From the NCBI GenBank assembly GCA_030825825.1, contig JAPJPE010000080.1:1-5896 (forward strand): DNA of 5,896 nucleotides, in the 5' to 3' direction. The stretch's first letter is position 1. Each line of letters starts with the position of its first letter. Origin of the DNA: Streptococcus sp. Its GTDB lineage: Bacteria > Bacillota > Bacilli > Lactobacillales > Streptococcaceae. The notes beneath the pieces are model-generated. The model saw nothing but the letters and a program-made list of their open reading frames with translations. It did not search any database and was not told the DNA's origin. Of the stretch, positions 5,369-5,896 are shown piece after piece. Made by a program: the position numbers and the translations under genes.

Positions 5369-5896
5369 TTAATGAGTTCTACGTTTTTCGATGTAGTAGC
5401 CAAATCCAAAAACTATTAAAAGAACTCCGCCTACCATTGTCGCAATGGAAATACTTTGACCGGTTGATGGTAATTTTTTCTCACCTTTCTTCTCTTCAAT
5501 TTTTGCTGCAGATTTATAAACTACACCATAAGTTGAGAAATGAGAGGTTGTAAATGTTACGGCTGACTTATCTTCATTTAGTTGGAATTGGAAGGACTCC
5601 AATTGACCATTTTCACCGATACCATAAACTGCTTCTACTTCTTTTTGGCTATTTACTGGAATGGTCACAACAGTTGGACTAATTTGATGTACAGGATTAT
5701 TTTGGTTCGATAATTGAATATTATATGCCTTGTACTCTTTACCAGCTAGTTCTTTGCCATCTTTCAAGACTTCAACAAGAAGACTATAGCCACCTTGAGC
5801 AAAATCAGGGTTTTGCAAGACGATACCTGTTGCCTGGTCTACTAAAATATATGAATTTGTTGGTAAAACTGGGCGACCAACGGTACTAACACTGTT
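5369..5896 (-). CDS. LPxTG cell-wall-anchored surface protein, C-terminal part (partial)
   Basis: The frame is open to the right edge, so only the last 175 residues are present. At the end is a complete sortase A sorting signal: LPSTG at visible residues 142-146 (bases 5459-5473), a hydrophobic segment of about residues 148-168 and a positive tail (EKRRTH). A Lys/Glu-rich linker (AAKIEEKKGEKK) precedes it, as expected for the wall-spanning stretch. Residues 1-127 form a beta-rich domain with few Pro or charge repeats, ending FTTSHFSTYGVVY. Endings of that sort (S-H-F-S-T-Y/F) are, to my knowledge, common just before the anchor in streptococcal surface proteins. The TTG codon at 5816-5818 is an internal Leu, not a start. 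The catalytic or adhesive part is outside the window, so the role cannot be named. The protein would be covalently attached to peptidoglycan. Confidence 0.88.
   Translation of the reverse strand, partial: NSVSTVGRPVLPTNSYILVDQATGIVLQNPDFAQGGYSLLVEVLKDGKELAGKEYKAYNIQLSNQNNPVHQISPTVVTIPVNSQKEVEAVYGIGENGQLESFQFQLNEDKSAVTFTTSHFSTYGVVYKSAAKIEEKKGEKKLPSTGQSISIATMVGGVLLIVFGFGYYIEKRRTH

Noticed and set aside
5816..5818. TTG as a start codon for a 149-residue wall-anchored protein
   Set aside because: The frame stays open to the window edge, no ribosome binding site precedes the TTG, and there is no signal peptide; the residue is an internal Leu of a longer surface protein.
1..5896. CRISPR arrays, tRNA or rRNA genes, insertion sequences, BOX/RUP-type repeats
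   Set aside because: No regularly spaced repeats, cloverleaf sequences, transposase fragments or long terminal inverted repeats were seen on either strand.

Overview
The window looks like chromosomal DNA of a Streptococcus, most likely a viridans/mitis-group species. It has low GC, AAGGAGG-type ribosome binding sites, TG-extended -10 promoters and an LPxTG wall-anchored protein. GpsA (338 aa) and GalU (302 aa) agree closely, from memory, with the pneumococcal proteins in sequence and length. No alignment was run, so the species is not fixed.

Layout from left to right. Positions 1-90 (minus strand) hold only the start of an exported protein, with a clear signal peptide and a strong promoter at 136-164. 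Positions 254-2257 (minus) encode a 667-residue polytopic membrane protein of the DUF2079 family, a probable GT-C-fold glycosyltransferase of unknown substrate. Positions 2372-3061 (minus) encode a class I glutamine amidotransferase-like hydrolase (peptidase C26, gamma-glutamyl-GABA hydrolase type), closed by a strong hairpin terminator at 2335-2369. A divergent control region (3062-3333) contains two candidate operators, a TG-extended promoter and a foldable leader. On the plus strand follow gpsA (3334-4350) and galU (4396-5304), 45 bp apart and almost certainly one transcript. They end at a hairpin (5305-5344) that also serves the convergent minus-strand gene. Positions 5369-5896 (minus) are the C-terminal 175 residues of a sortase-anchored surface protein whose start lies beyond the window.

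Functionally, GpsA makes sn-glycerol 3-phosphate for phospholipids and glycerophosphate polymers. GalU makes UDP-glucose for capsule, glycolipids and other glycans. The DUF2079 protein could use a lipid-linked sugar in the same envelope chemistry, but that link rests only on proximity and fold. It is encoded on the opposite strand with its own promoter.

There is no RNA gene, CRISPR array, insertion sequence or prophage signal. No stretch over 300 bases lacks a gene; the gaps 91-253, 2258-2371 and 3062-3333 hold only control sequences. This is mostly ordinary housekeeping and envelope chromosome. The least explained items are the DUF2079 protein, the palindrome pair at 3105-3161 and the gpsA leader.
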